A DNA stretch of 64,000 nt from Adiantum capillus-veneris (GCA_014529385.2 CM043951.1:112153969-112217968), one strand, 5' to 3'. Positions 23,772-35,340 are shown, counted from the stretch's first letter. Numbers and translations are program-made. Notes: generated by a model from the letters alone, not told the origin.

Positions 23772-24531
23772 TGGTTTTTCAGGCTATTTTCAATTGAAGA
23801 TTGCTCTTAAAGACCGCACAAAGACAAATTTTATTACGCCATGGGGCTGCTATTGCTACACAGTATTGACATTTGGGTTGTCAAATGGACCTTCCTTCTA
23901 TCAAGAGAGAGCAAATTGGGTGTTGGAACCATTCATTGGTAGTTGTGTTAAAGCTTTTATGGATGACTTCTGTGTCTATAGCAGTAGGGCTGAACACCAT
24001 GAGAAGCTGCAGATGGTATTGGCTCGATATGATGAATGTGGAGGACAACTAAATCCAAAGAAATTTCATCGAGCACAGCCAAGGGTGAAGTTATTAGGCC
24101 ATATGGTGTCAGAAAATGGCATTGAGGCTGATCCAGATAAGGTTAAGTCTATTATTCTTCTTCCATCACCTACGAGTACGAAGCAATTGGCAACCTTTAT
24201 ACAAAAAGTGAAGGACATGGCAAGGTTTATTCCATTGTCTTCTCAGATTCTTGATCCATTGCAATGGGATGACAAGTGTGAAGAAGTGTTTCAAGACGTG
24301 AAAGAGGTGTTAGGGGGTTTTTCAGCCATGCAGGCTCCTGATTGGGAGAAAGTTTTTTATGTAAATCCCTCAGTAGGGGATGATGCCATTGAAGCCATGC
24401 TATTGCAAAAGGGGAAGGGCAGCCATTATATGAGGCCAATGTATTGTGCAAGCCGAGTGAAGTTGGTAGCGGAGAGAAAGTTCTCGGAAGTAGAGCTAGT
24501 GATGGCCACTGTAATATTTGCTTGTCGATGA
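23758..24531 (+). pseudogene. gypsy reverse transcriptase C-terminus and RNase H start
   Basis: Continues the RT after the GT-run frameshift: DGFSGYFQLKI, TNFITPWG, FGLSNGPSFYQ, then the active site AFMDDFCVYS (F-M-D-D form of YxDD). Thumb and connection follow (LGHMVSENGIEADPDKVKSI, FIQKVKDMARFIP), then a weakly conserved first RNase H (YCASRVKLVAERKFSEVELV). It ends at a TGA at 24529-24531, with the same frame continuing directly as FRHYLLPRPF. A single C-to-T change in a CGA codon is the simplest cause. Confidence 0.9.
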
Positions 24532-26586
24532 TTTCGTCATTACTTGCTACCACGGCCTTTTGTTTTCTTGACGAGTTATGCCTTTTTGCCACAGTTAATT
24601 AATGGTACTAACATGTCAAATGTGGTGAAGAAATGGGTAATTGAGCTGCAAGAGTTTGAGTTCTCTTTTCTAGTGGAAGATAGTACAAGGGCTACCCTAG
24701 CTGATTTGTTGACCTACAAGGAGAATCCCTTTATTTTTAAGGAAGAGGTGGTGAGAAAGGTAGTTGAAGAAGTTCCACAGATCAGCAATGCACATTTGTT
24801 GTTCTTTGATGGTTCATACAGAAAGAGCCATGATGCAGCTTCAGGGGGTATAGCACTTTATGATCCAGAGGGGAAGCTAGTATGCAAGAGAGGGTTCAAA
24901 TTGGATGCTCATAGTAACAATGAGGCTGAATATGCTACTATGGAAGCCGGATTACACATTTGTTTGAAGCATGGGGTTCGAAGGTTGAGCATAAAAGGTG
25001 ATGCCTTGTTGGTGGTGAAGCAAGTGCTGGGTGTGTGGAAGAGCAAGAACACCTCATTGAAGGAAATGTGCTTCAGAATTAAAGGCCTGTTAAAAAATTT
25101 TGAAGCATGGAGCATCAGACACATTGAACGTGCTCTAAATGGAGAGGCACATGAAGCATCTCAAAGCATGATTGGGGAGCTATTTGTGTTGAGGACCACT
25201 TTACCTCTTTATCATGGCCGGGAAAGTTTGGCTCAAGAAGAGGAGTTTTTGCTAACAAGAATCATTCCAAAGGAGATTCAGAAGTCTAAGAAGTATGTCT
25301 TTGTGCGTAGAGCATACAGGTACAAATTGATTGGTGATGTCTTATACATGAAAGGGGCTGATCTCGTGTTGAGACGTGTACCTTGGCGGGAGGAGCTTTA
25401 CAGAGTGTTGGAAGAGAATCATGAAGGCGCATGTGGTGGCCATTTTGCTCTAAAGATCACCTTGCATAAGATTTTTCAAGAGGGGTATGTATGGCCTAGT
25501 TTGCACAAGGATGTTCACCATTGGTGTAGGTCTTGCAATAGGTGTCAAGCATTTGGGAAGAGAGTGTTGAAGCTAGAGCTACGAAAAACCATTATGGCGT
25601 TTGATGTGTTTGAAAAGTGGGGGATTGATGCAATAGGCCCGTTACCTATCACAAGTAGAGGCAAAAGCTATATCTTGACGGCAGTGGACTATCTCTCTAG
25701 ATGGGCAGAGGCTATAGCAGTAAAACAGATCACTGCAAAGGATGTGGCAAAATTTGTGTATGATGAAATATGTTGCAAGTTTGGGGTGCCATTGGAGCTA
25801 CTTTCAGATAAGGGGCCTGGCTTTAGAGCTAAACTGCTAGATTTTTTATGTGCAAAGATGAAGATTAGGCACCAGCATACCACTCCTTATTACCCACAGT
25901 GTAATGGCTTAAATGAAAGATTCAATGGTGAGTTGGTACAGATTCTTTCGAAAGTGACAGAGCACCAAGGAAAGAATTGGGATTTGGAATTGCCTAGTGC
26001 ATTATGGGCTTACCGTACTTTGGTGAAGACAGGTACAGGGTTTACTCCATTTCATTTGGTGTATGGAAAAGAAGCACTATTGCTTGTGGAAGTAGAGTTG
26101 CCTGCGGTCGAGATGTTAGAGAAGTTGCTTGGGCCGCCTAGTGATGCATTCGAAGAGAGGCTCTTGCAGTTACAAGAGGTCCAGTTGGATAGGATGGGCG
26201 CATTGGAGCATTATGGGCAGATGCAGGATAAGGCTTTGGCAAAGATAAATGAACAGGTCAAAAGTAAGGGTATCAAGAAACATGACTTGGTTTTGCGCTA
26301 CAACAGTAATCAGGACAACACCTTCCAAAAGAAGTTTCAAATTAAGTGGGAATGCCCTTTCAAGGTAGTGGAGTGTTTTCCAAATGGCACATATCAGCTG
26401 GCTAACCTGGATGGTGTTCTACATAGGTCAAGGGTAAATGGATTGCGTCTTAAATCGTATCATGCTAGATTGATGATGGTGGAGCAAGATGAGATGTCTG
26501 TGGATCAAGCATTGTTGGTGAGGGATGAGGAGACCTCTGATGCGGCGAGTCTCATATCTCTCTTTGCTGTTGCTGATCATGAATGA
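24532..26586 (+). CDS. gypsy second RNase H and integrase (open part of pol)
   Basis: Longest open frame in the window (about 680 codons from ATG 24544). After the tail of the first RNase H it has an archaeal-type RNase H (LLFFDGSYRKS, SGGIALYD, NNEAEYATMEAGL, IKGDALLVVKQV), the Tat-lineage hallmark. Integrase follows: zinc-binding H-H-C-C (HEGACGGHF, CRSCNRCQAFGK); catalytic core with Asp in ILTAVDYLSRWAEA, Asp in LLSDKGPGF and Glu in CNGLNERFNGELV; then WAYRT, PFHLVYGKEALL and a C-terminal GTYQLANLDG segment. Stop at 26584-26586. It lies in the same frame as the RT part, from which one TGA separates it. All catalytic residues appear present. Confidence 0.93.
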   Translation, partial: FRHYLLPRPFVFLTSYAFLPQLINGTNMSNVVKKWVIELQEFEFSFLVEDSTRATLADLLTYKENPFIFKEEVVRKVVEEVPQISNAHLLFFDGSYRKSHDAASGGIALYDPEGKLVCKRGFKLDAHSNNEAEYATMEAGLHICLKHGVRRLSIKGDALLVVKQVLGVWKSKNTSLKEMCFRIKGLLKNFEAWSIRHIERALNGEAHEASQSMIGELFVLRTTLPLYHGRESLAQEEEFLLTRIIPKEIQKSKKYVFVRRAYRYKLIGDVLYMKGADLVLRRVPWREELYRVLEENHEGACGGHFALKITLHKIFQEGYVWPSLHKDVHHWCRSCNRCQAFGKRVLKLELRKTIMAFDVFEKWGIDAIGPLPITSRGKSYILTAVDYLSRWAEAIAVKQITAKDVAKFVYDEICCKFGVPLELLSDKGPGFRAKLLDFLCAKMKIRHQHTTPYYPQCNGLNERFNGELVQILSKVTEHQGKNWDLELPSALWAYRTLVKTGTGFTPFHLVYGKEALLLVEVELPAVEMLEKLLGPPSDAFEERLLQLQEVQLDRMGALEHYGQMQDKALAKINEQVKSKGIKKHDLVLRYNSNQDNTFQKKFQIKWECPFKVVECFPNGTYQLANLDGVLHRSRVNGLRLKSYHARLMMVEQDEMSVDQALLVRDEETSDAASLISLFAVADHE

Positions 26587-26614
26587 TCTAGCGGGCTAGG
26601 GGATGGGCAAATTA

Positions 26615-27764
26615 TGTCAGGAGTTTTTTGGAGCAAGGGATTGCGCATATGTACATATACATGAATGGTGCATCAAATAAAGAATTGCCCATTTTTCAGA
26701 GCCAGGTGGTTACGTGGGGCCCACATGTGTACAGGTAGGACAGGGTGTACATAGTGCATCGATTTTCACTATCACCAGTACCACTGTGTTTTTTCTACAA
26801 TAAGGAGGAGTTGGTAGCGCGTAAAAATTCTCGAGGAAGCTATCCACGGGCCGACGACATGAGGTAAGCAGGTGCGTCAGATGGCATCTAGTGGCGTCAG
26901 GAGGGCGAACGAGGTCAATATTTGCACGCGGATGAGGACGGACACAACGTGGGTGTTTTCTTGTAAGAGTTATGCAGAAATTTCATCATTAGGACCACTT
27001 TTTGGGGCCACTTCACGTGGTTGCGAGACGCATTATTGAAAAGAAATGAGTGCCAGGTGTGCGGATGACGCAAAAAGGTGACAACTATGCACTGCGAGGT
27101 CAGTTTTTGGCCTGTTCGGGGTCCGTTTGAGGTCATCTAAAAGGCCAAGGGTGCCCAACTAAAAAAGCTAAGTGTAGGAATTGAAAAAACAGAGAGAAGA
27201 CTGGAAAAAACGTGGAGAAGAGAGGAGGAACAGCCACATGTGTGTTTTTGGGGTTTTTGGAGCCTGTTTTGGCCGTAAACTGCTCATCCGAGGTCGGATT
27301 ATTTGAGCACTTTGACATTGTAGACTGGGGTTTTGGGCCGTTTCGGGCGCGATGGCGCTGACCATTTTTCCAAATTCCTCACTCTTTTTCTGCTGTTTTT
27401 TCAGTGTAAGTTTCTCCTATGAGCGAAGTTTCTTCTCTAGTTTGTGATTGTATCTGGCTTATTTTACCCATATTGTGTGAGCTATTTGCCGCATTGGTGT
27501 TGGCCCAAGCTCAATTGTATCTAAACATCAGAAATTATCCTCTTTTGAGCTGAGTTTTTGGGGGGGGTGTGTGTGTGTGTGCCTGTGTGGAGTGGGCAAG
27601 TGGATAGTCTCTCTCCTCTCACTCCAGAGGTGTGTTCCCTGTCTCGGCCAGGTGTGTTGTCTAAGCCGAGTGGTGCCCCATAGTGTGTGTGTGTGTGTGT
27701 ATCTTCCCAAGAGTGTGTATCGGGTCGTTATAGAGGCGTTGTGTGTGTTTTCATCCCGCTCACA
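26615..27764 (+). repeat. 3' LTR of gypsy element
   Basis: Starts TGTCAGGAG after a purine-rich stretch (GCTAGGGGATGGG, 26595-26607) that is the likely polypurine tract. Near-identical to 19058-20201; the main differences are GT/G tracts near 27558-27584 and 27682-27700. Confidence 0.95.
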
Positions 27765-28052
27765 ACGGGATTCAAAGGTAGCATTTGTTGGAGCATCATG
27801 ATATGCTTGCTGATTCTCTTGTGGATATGTAAGTGTGACATTCTTTGTCAAAGCCAAAGCATCATAGAGAAGCTTACTTCTTGCAATGTTGTACCATATG
27901 TATGCATTGTCAAAGCATGTGGTGTGGTGAATATGGTCATATGATGCTTTGCTAACTTTGATCTCTTGCCTCATATGCCACAAAAAAAAAAATTGATCCA
28001 CAAAAAGCTTCACAAACAACATCAAAGAGTGTTAGAAAGCGACATATAAAAA
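27765..28052. other. short interval between two LTR elements
   Basis: No gene recognised. Ends in AAAAA, the TSD of the next element. Confidence 0.5.
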
Positions 28053-28206
28053 TGTCAGGACACCGGCAAGGCCGGACTAGATAAGGGCATGGCCGGGCTA
28101 GGCGGTGTGGAACGGGGAGTCCAACTAGGGCAAAGAACCAAGGGCTTTTCTATATAATGAGTTGTTGGGTGGTGGACTCTCATACCCTAGTTTCCTTTGT
28201 CTTACA
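28053..28206 (+). repeat. 5' LTR of short-LTR element
   Basis: 154 bp, TG...CA, with a TATA-like CTATATAATG at 28150-28159. About 93% identical to 34018-34171. Confidence 0.9.
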
Positions 28207-28207
28207 T

Positions 28208-28219
28208 TGGTATCAGAGC
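28208..28219 (+). promoter_or_regulatory. primer-binding site, initiator tRNA-Met type
   Basis: TGGTATCAGAGC is the standard plant PBS complementary to the 3' end of initiator tRNA-Met. It lies one base after the 5' LTR. Confidence 0.9.
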
Positions 28220-29942
28220 TAGGGGAGAAGGAGCCATGGAAGAGGGGGGAAGGTTGCATGAAAGCATGCTCGTATTCTTTGCTCGTGTTCTCTCTCTCAA
28301 TGGAAGGCATCCCTCTCTCCCTCATTTTCAACATCAAAAGAAATGTGCATGCCCTTGCTCGCAAGCCTTGGGGTGCAAACGGCTATGCAAGAAGGCGGTT
28401 GTGCAAATAGTCGGGGCCAAGGCACCCTTGCGTGTGCAGATGCCCTTGCTAGGCGATAAGGCCCAGGCCATCAGCACCGTGGGCAAGCCCGCTTAGCAGG
28501 AGGAAGGGCCGAACCTTTGACCTGCAAGGAGCGGCTCTCCGGATGCGCGCTAGTTACAGCAGCAACCTTCGCTTCTGCTGCACGGCCGCAAGATGACTAC
28601 ACTAGTGTAGAGGAGCACTTCCCAACCTGCGCAGTCGACCATGGCGGCGGCAGTAGAGTTGCATTTTTTTTAATCAAATTTTTTTCTTTTTTTGCCCTAC
28701 CCTACTAAGGGTTTTGGCCCACGGTCCCGTTATCTGGGCACAACCAAGCCATGTCACAGGTCATCGATGGCAACATCACACGACATCGACGGGCGCCACC
28801 ATCTCCGAAGTCAAGTAGCGCTCACGCAGCATCCCATGGGCAGTCCGCCATAGCCACGCCTTTGGAAGTTCGAAGGACATCCGGGTAGTGGGGTACAAAA
28901 TTTTCAATACGAAAAATCTTTGAAAACTCAAGGCTTTGGTAAAGTTCAAGTTAACCTATCTATATTTGTTTTTTCTCAGTTGATTACCCCTATAGCTTAT
29001 GCAGGGTGGCTTAGTTGCCTAGTCCAGCTGTGATTTGTATTGGAAGCAACATGTATCCGTACACGAGAACCATTCAATAGCATGTGATTGCCAACACTTT
29101 GATTCCCAAGCTCAGATAGAGGATCAAACCTACGGTTGGGTGGTTTCAATCCCAAACCACAACCTCTAGGGTAACTAACCTTGTGTGAGGCAAGGCCTGT
29201 GCTTTGTTGACTCAAGGTGCTCGGCAAGGACAAGCTTTAATTATTATTTCACGATGTTGGTTAGCACGACCCGGATCGAAGTTCACGGCAGGATGTCTAC
29301 CATCAATGTAATCAACCAGGTTTATGATCCTCAGCAAGCATCTTCTGATGCAACAACGAGATTTATTGCTGGGATTGGGTCTTCCACGACAGAGGAGCGC
29401 ATCGGGCCATAGCTTGCATTGGCCATTGACTTTCTTCATATGAACTGGAATGAATGCTCACGACTACCATTCATAGAACCAGGCAGGTCTAAGATGCATA
29501 ACGTGTACGTGTTATACTAATTTTCACTTACATTTACAGTACGACACGGTCGATTTTTTGTGCATGATTGACAAGGTTGTCTCTCTTTGCTATGACATTT
29601 GTCGTCAATAGCATTTGTTGGCAATGCGGCCAGACAGAGTTCTATGAAGCCAGGCTTCAATATCTACATCTTGCATTGAAGCTGGTCACGTTTGGTATAT
29701 GCTATGAGCATACACAATAGGGAAGGAATAGGAAAGGTGTTTGCAGGTGAATTCAATTTTGCAGGTTATGGCCTTATCTACCAGACGGGTGTACAGGACA
29801 TACGAGGACGTCTGTGCAGATATGGCTATGGACTGTTTTGGAATGAGTTTTCCTCCCACGACTAGGTTAGCCAATTTTGAGTTTTTCTTGTTTTTTTTTC
29901 TTGTTTACACTTTACTTGGCAATTACTGTCATTGTGCAAAGC
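28220..29942 (+). other. internal region without recognised gene
   Basis: Short frames only (for example 28197-28496), none recognised as gag. On the minus strand about 29000-29170 a GGTTTGATCCTC B-box-like string occurs without a convincing A-box. Confidence 0.4.
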
Positions 29943-29947
29943 AAAGT

Positions 29948-30844
29948 TGTCACAGGAACAGAATAATAGAGATAGACAACAAAGACAGAGAAAGAGATCT
30001 TTGTATTGATAGTGTTTGATACAGCAGAGGAGCAATAAAATATATGGGCGCACTCCGTTGTATGGAGCTCGAACCTCTCGACCACCCCCGAGCTTCAGTT
30101 CTCTTGCATGCAGCGTCTCACTCGCACTCGCACTCGCAGAAGAGAGATCGTTGAATGATCCCCAAAACGCACCACCCGTCTTTCTATTCTGATTTTTCCT
30201 CTAAAAGCATGCGACCTCTCAAAATAGCCGCTTCTTTATTTTTGGCGTTCGGTCGACTCGACTTGCGCGCCAAGTATACCTGCAAGAATAAGGTAAAAAA
30301 CGTGATCGCGAAGCGATCCGTAAAGGTCAGATTTTTGAGTCCACAAATTTTCAGCTGTCTTCAACTGAACATAACTCCCAAACGGAGCCAAAACAGTCCA
30401 AGTCTGTCTCACACAATCTTGTTGCCCTCGCTGCACTCTTGGACGGCTATGTGATGGAAAATTTCCATAGCCCGCTCTGATTTTCTGAAAATCAACCTGC
30501 AAAACAGCATTTTCTACAAAAACGATGCAAAAACAGCAAATCCCACTTTTTTTCTTAATCTTTGGCCCTCAACGAGCATCAAAACATCAAAATCTCTAAA
30601 GACTCAGAGAACCAAAGTTGTTCCTTATAACACAGGCTACAATTGCTTCATACATCACTTTTCCAAAATCCCACGTTAACACCTTCAAAAATGCCCCAGA
30701 AAGTGCCTTCCGGACCAAAAAATTTTATTGGACGAAAACAATCCACACATCCTTCTACACAGTGGACTAACTTTAAAACGACCAAAACTTCCTAGAAAAA
30801 ACAAAATTTATTGCTAAAACACCTCAAAATCAAGTCCTGTTACA
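29948..30844 (+). mobile_element. solo LTR, family S, with TSD AAAGT
   Basis: 897 bp starting TGTCACAGGAACAG and ending AAGTCCTGTTACA, flanked by AAAGT on both sides (29943-29947, 30845-30849). A second, inverted copy of the family is at 43639-44572. No internal domain, PBS or partner LTR is present, so LTR-LTR recombination has removed the rest. Contains GAGTGC/GCACTC hexamer repeats near 30121-30140. Confidence 0.92.
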
Positions 30845-30849
30845 AAAGT

Positions 30850-33800
30850 GCTTTGGGAATTTTATAGGAAGCACAGCTTCAGGGAACTGGCGAAATAGGA
30901 AATATCAGCTCACAGAATCCCTACCAGTCTAAATTGTGCAAGGTACTTATAGTTTTGGTTCTCACGGTTGAGGCCATCACTCTGCACAAGGGCTAACAAT
31001 TCTTCATGCAAGGCATGCTAGTGAAGTGAATTCAATTCTACTGCTTCCGCTAACACACTCGCAACTCTGTCAAGGATAGAGTACGGATGGATTACTGGTT
31101 GCTATCAACACTAAAAAGAACCTAAATGTCGACCAGATTCACCGGCAAGGTGCCCCTTTCAAGTCATCCTCATACAGTGACGACCCTACACGGTAGATGG
31201 TCAAGATTTGACTTGTGTTTTCTGTTGCGCGCCTCTCTCGATGAGAGCGTCATACAGACAGATTGTGGTATGCTTATAGGATAAGATGCAATTTAGGCAT
31301 AAGATGTCTAAGAGCACACATTCTGGGCACACACTCTACAAATTTAAGGAAAGTTCCTCAGCCCAGCATGCTCTTCTTCTCTCTCTTTTCCTTATTTCTC
31401 TCAAGAATAATGAGAACTTTCTAAGAAGCTTTTCATACATGTTTCATTCGGGAGTCAGCATGAGCCAAGGTGCTCTTACTCTCAGCTAGAAATGGGCCAA
31501 GATGCCATTCACATTAGTTTTCATCGGTTTATCGATTAAACACTATATGTCATAAGAGCTAGGAGCTACACACAGGCTGGCTAAGAGCCATTGTCAGATC
31601 TTGGGTAAGACGCAACTATTGCCATTCCTTGTGTGATTGTTCTTAGGATCGAACATATTTGCCTAGTGGAGTACACATCGAACATCTTGACGTTAATGGA
31701 CGAGCAAGAGTCTTGTCATTTTGGAGGATTAGGGTGTCATTTTTTCACTATATGTTTCTAGGGCAACGCTCAAGTTGAATTTTTGATACTCTTGCACTTA
31801 CATCAACTGAGCTATACCATGGAGTCCAGAGGCAGCAAACAATTGAGACATCATCGCTGTTGATATGAGCTAGGCATCTCACTTGTGTGGATTTCTTTCT
31901 CTCTCTATAGCACTACGAGTGTCTATGGCATCACATGTTTGGGGTAAGACCCAACGGATGCTTACTGAATCACTCTATACGCATTGAGGATCACAATTTG
32001 ATCTCTTATAATTTCAAGGAAATAATTCCGCAATCTACCACGTGGTAGCAAAAAAAAATCAACTTTTTAAGTTGATTCTCATCATTATGTACACGGTTAG
32101 CTAGGTTGGTTACCATTACCTTCTAGTTGCGCAGTTCTACAAAGGGTCTTACCAAGGCGTTTGACCACGTAGCTTCTACCCAACGGGTTTGGATTGCGAA
32201 GGCACAGCCAGGGTTTCTAGTGCAATGTTGCTTTTTTTTTCACATGTGGACGACGTGTTCCTCTGTATTTGAATACGGGTAAGTGAACATTCAGTTCAAT
32301 CTCCAGGTACGCATCTATTGATGTGGTGTTATTCCAGTTTTTAGTATGCATTGCTTGGATGTTTCAATAAATACGCTTGAATATTTTAGGCCCATGCCAA
32401 GGGAATGTCAAAACATGTATTTTGGGCCATACTGTCCAATGTACATTATGGTGTTATGAATCTACTTGTAGGATTCGATTTGGCACATATTGTCACACGG
32501 GATACAACATAGTTTAGGGACTCAAGGAGTTTGGTTTAGCCAGTGTGGAGCAAGGATAATGAGGGTCTCTCTCACTCCCGTCGTAGAGTGTTTACAATTA
32601 TCTCTACACACAAGTACATCTTGTACTTGTAGGATGTTCTTTTTTCAGACATCCTTAGTTGAGATATATTCCACACGTGGCGAATATGAGTCTCTGGGAC
32701 TGACACTCACACCCACTATTTCAAATATGTGTCACGACAAAGTCCCTAAGTGCTGGTCCAATCAATTTTCTAGACCATTTTTAGCACGGCATATCAGGAA
32801 AAATTTCAATGGCTAGAAATTGTCGGATACTTACAATGACTTGTTAAGGTACAAGTACTACTAAAAAACATTACAGATGGTTGTTTATACATATAGGAAA
32901 TTAAAAAGTTTCATTGTTTGTACCTGGAAGTGATCACTGTTTCACCTTCTATTATGGTTCAGATGGTTCAGCAAGGCTTGCACAAGATTGCAACTGAAAG
33001 TATTTAGTTTCTTTTCAGACCAATTTACATTTCTTTTTAATGTGTGCTAGGCGCATCACATTTTCCATAAGTATTGGCACGGTTTACCATGGATACACAG
33101 ATCCGGATCTGTGTTTTGCTAAAGGCATGCACACTAGGTGTTATGGCCGGCCCTAGTGTTTAGCAGAGGCAGATTTAGAACGGCATGCATATTCCTCAAG
33201 TTGTTGCTTATGAAGCATTTTTGCACTCTAAGTGCAGTATCTCTATGAGATTACTTTTTAGGTCTACCAATCACCAATAGAGTTCATGGCTCGGTTTGGA
33301 TTCTTGTAGATATTTCAAGTTAACTACTAGGGTTATTCATTCCATAGTTGATTCTTCAGCAATGTGGTACGATACTGTTATCCCATTTACCAGCCATCTG
33401 GAAAGTGTAACTGTAAATCGAGGGGAAAACACACCTCAGTACTGTCACGTGTAATCTTGTGCTCAAGGATATTCAAGTGCATACGTTAGCACCATGCGAT
33501 CCAATTAGTAAGGATTTATTGCTCTTCTTGGAGTTTTGCTTACTATCAGTTAAGGCATGTTGCGACTCGGTAGTCTCTTCATGTATATGTGAGGTTCTCA
33601 ACCTTGACACTCGTTAGGGTGGGGTTGTTTACTGATAAAATTTGAGAACAAGTCAAGGACTTACACTTGGCTGATGATTTAGATCAGGAAGTTACTTTCA
33701 CAGAAAGTGAAAAGCGGTACTCTTTCAGGTATATCTTTGTCGTGATAACTCGTTTAGCATGCTCATGTGTGTTCTAAATGGAGTCTACACACTATGATTG

Positions 33801-33879
33801 GATAGGAATCGGTAACACAAGATGGTTGCATATGGACAACAATGTGAAAAATCAAGATGTTACTCTTGGTTTCATTGAA
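30850..33879 (+). other. internal region without recognised gene
   Basis: About 3 kb of the short-LTR element. No frame above ~110 codons and no retrotransposon motif recognised. Possibly ancient sequence or unrecognised nested insertions. Confidence 0.4.
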
Positions 33880-34004
33880 CCTCCTGCTAAACCGTGTTTC
33901 GGTCAACCAAACAACTGGATCCATGAAGGATGCCACTTGGGAAAACATTAGTGTTCTTAAGAAGAAGTTTCCCACTTTTGTTTTTGAGGATGAAAACTCT
34001 TCTT
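33880..34004 (+). pseudogene. pol C-terminal (chromodomain-like) remnant
   Basis: A plus-strand frame immediately before the polypurine tract reads TTGSMKDATWENISVLKKKF then PTFVFEDENSS-stop. This resembles the end of chromovirus pol, where a D/EATWE motif closes the chromodomain. Only ~40 residues remain. Confidence 0.55.
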
Positions 34005-34017
34005 AAGGGGGGAGTAA

Positions 34018-34171
34018 TGTCAGGACACCGGCAAGGCCGGAATAGACAAGGGCATGGCCGGGCTAGGCGGTGTGGAATGGGGAGTCCAACTAGGGCAAAG
34101 GGCCAAGGGCTTGCCTATATAATGGGTGGTTGGGTGGTGGACTCCCATACCCTAGTTTCCCTTGTCTTACA
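34018..34171 (+). repeat. 3' LTR of short-LTR element
   Basis: Partner of 28053-28206, preceded by the polypurine tract at 34005-34014 and followed by TSD AAAAA. Confidence 0.9.
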
Positions 34172-34881
34172 AAAAATCTATATCAACAAGCTTTCTAGGC
34201 ACATTATGTGCGTACAAATTTTGATGTATATGCATTTTCTTGTCCAACACAACTAGATTATGGAGCAAGGTATGGATCGGGGGGGGATCGGTTGTGACTA
34301 TCGTGTGAGGGTAGAAAATAGGGTTATTAGATCTCAATTTGTTTACATATAAAAGGGTACTTTATTTAATGGAATTGGAAAAAATGTTTACAATTTGAAT
34401 AGAAAAAAGATGTATTAATATTTACAAATTAGGAGTCTTAGAAATAGTCCTTGAATGCATGCAATATACCGATTATACATATTAACCCCCCCCAAAAGGG
34501 TGAGGTACATATTTTGTCTTATAATTACTGGGGAAACAAAATGTTGAGTCTTCACTATACTTCTAAATGGCACTTCTCTATGACATGCATGAGGAGGCTG
34601 AATTAGTCACATGTTTTTCTTACATCTTGACAAAAATTCATTCTCTATCTTGCACACTCACGAACGAGAAGCCAACATATGAGACCACATTTCCATCAAT
34701 TTGTATATCTTACACATCTTCTATTTCATGTACCTTTAATTCATTTGTCTTATAATTTTTCATTTCATGTCCCTTTAATTAATTTGATCTCAATTATTTT
34801 TTGACTCATCAATGAGCATCTCTCTCTACTACATGTAAGGATGCTTTTTATTTTATGCCTCATCAAAAACCATTTGTCTAC
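34172..34881. other. AT-rich interval, nothing recognised
   Basis: No ORF or repeat of note. The last bases (TTTGTCTAC) are the uninterrupted left flank expected for the CACTA insertion at 6593. Confidence 0.45.
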
Positions 34882-35149
34882 AATCTACTACATATACACA
34901 TACTCTTCGTGACTTGCAAGACTCAACAAGCATCAATATTAAATTGCACCAACATGCACATCCATAATAAGGCCTATGGACACAGATCCTCAGCACTAGT
35001 TGACACGGATATTGAATGAAGTGCAAGTGGTGGGATCTACAACATTGAAGTGAAGCACAATTGTCGTTAAGCTCGGATGTCATTCGGTTTGTCCATGTTT
35101 ACTTTTTTGGTCTCTATTTTCCCCCCCTGATTGAGTTCACATTATGCAA

Positions 35150-35340
35150 GAGTGGTTTCATCGTGGGGACAAACAATCCCACATGGGTGTGTGGTTTCAT
35201 CGTGGGGACAAACAATCCCACACAGGTGCGTGGTTAGAGCATCGGGCTACCAAATGTGAGGTGCTAGGTTCGAGTCTCTTATCCAGGGGGTCGCGGGTCA
35301 ACATACTGGATTTTTTCCCCAAACATATCTCCTTCTTGAG
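35150..35340 (+). mobile_element. tRNA-derived SINE-like core, second copy
   Basis: A-box-like TGCGTGGTTAGAGC and B-box GGTTCGAGTCTC (35267-35278). Directly upstream, a ~45 base segment (GTGGTTTCATCGTGGGGACA...) is tandemly duplicated, unlike the copy at 6895. Confidence 0.5.

Larger units (their letters stand above)
19058..27764 (+). mobile_element. complete Ty3/gypsy (Tat-type) LTR retrotransposon
   Basis: LTRs at 19058-20201 and 26615-27764 bracket a PBS-like site, gag, protease, RT, RNase H, a second archaeal-type RNase H and integrase, in that order. The extra RNase H before integrase marks the Tat lineage. LTRs start TGTCAGG and end CTCACA. Flanks share ACGG (19054-19057 and 27765-27768), one base short of the usual five. 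LTRs differ at about seven positions outside GT tracts, so insertion was recent. Even so, gag-pol has at least four lesions. Confidence 0.95.
28053..34171 (+). mobile_element. short-LTR retrotransposon, coding region mostly lost
   Basis: LTRs of 154 bp at 28053-28206 and 34018-34171 start TGTCAGGACACC and end TTGTCTTACA. A PBS TGGTATCAGAGC follows the 5' LTR by one base, and a polypurine AAGGGGGGAG precedes the 3' LTR. The TSD is AAAAA on both sides (28048-28052, 34172-34176). LTRs differ at roughly 11 positions, older than the neighbouring gypsy element. Only the last part of a pol-like frame is recognisable, and a foreign solo LTR sits inside. It could be a chromovirus derivative or a LARD-type element. 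Confidence 0.88.

Noticed and set aside
29000-29170. SINE on the minus strand
   Set aside because: A B-box-like GGTTTGATCCTC is present but no convincing A-box, tail or second copy.
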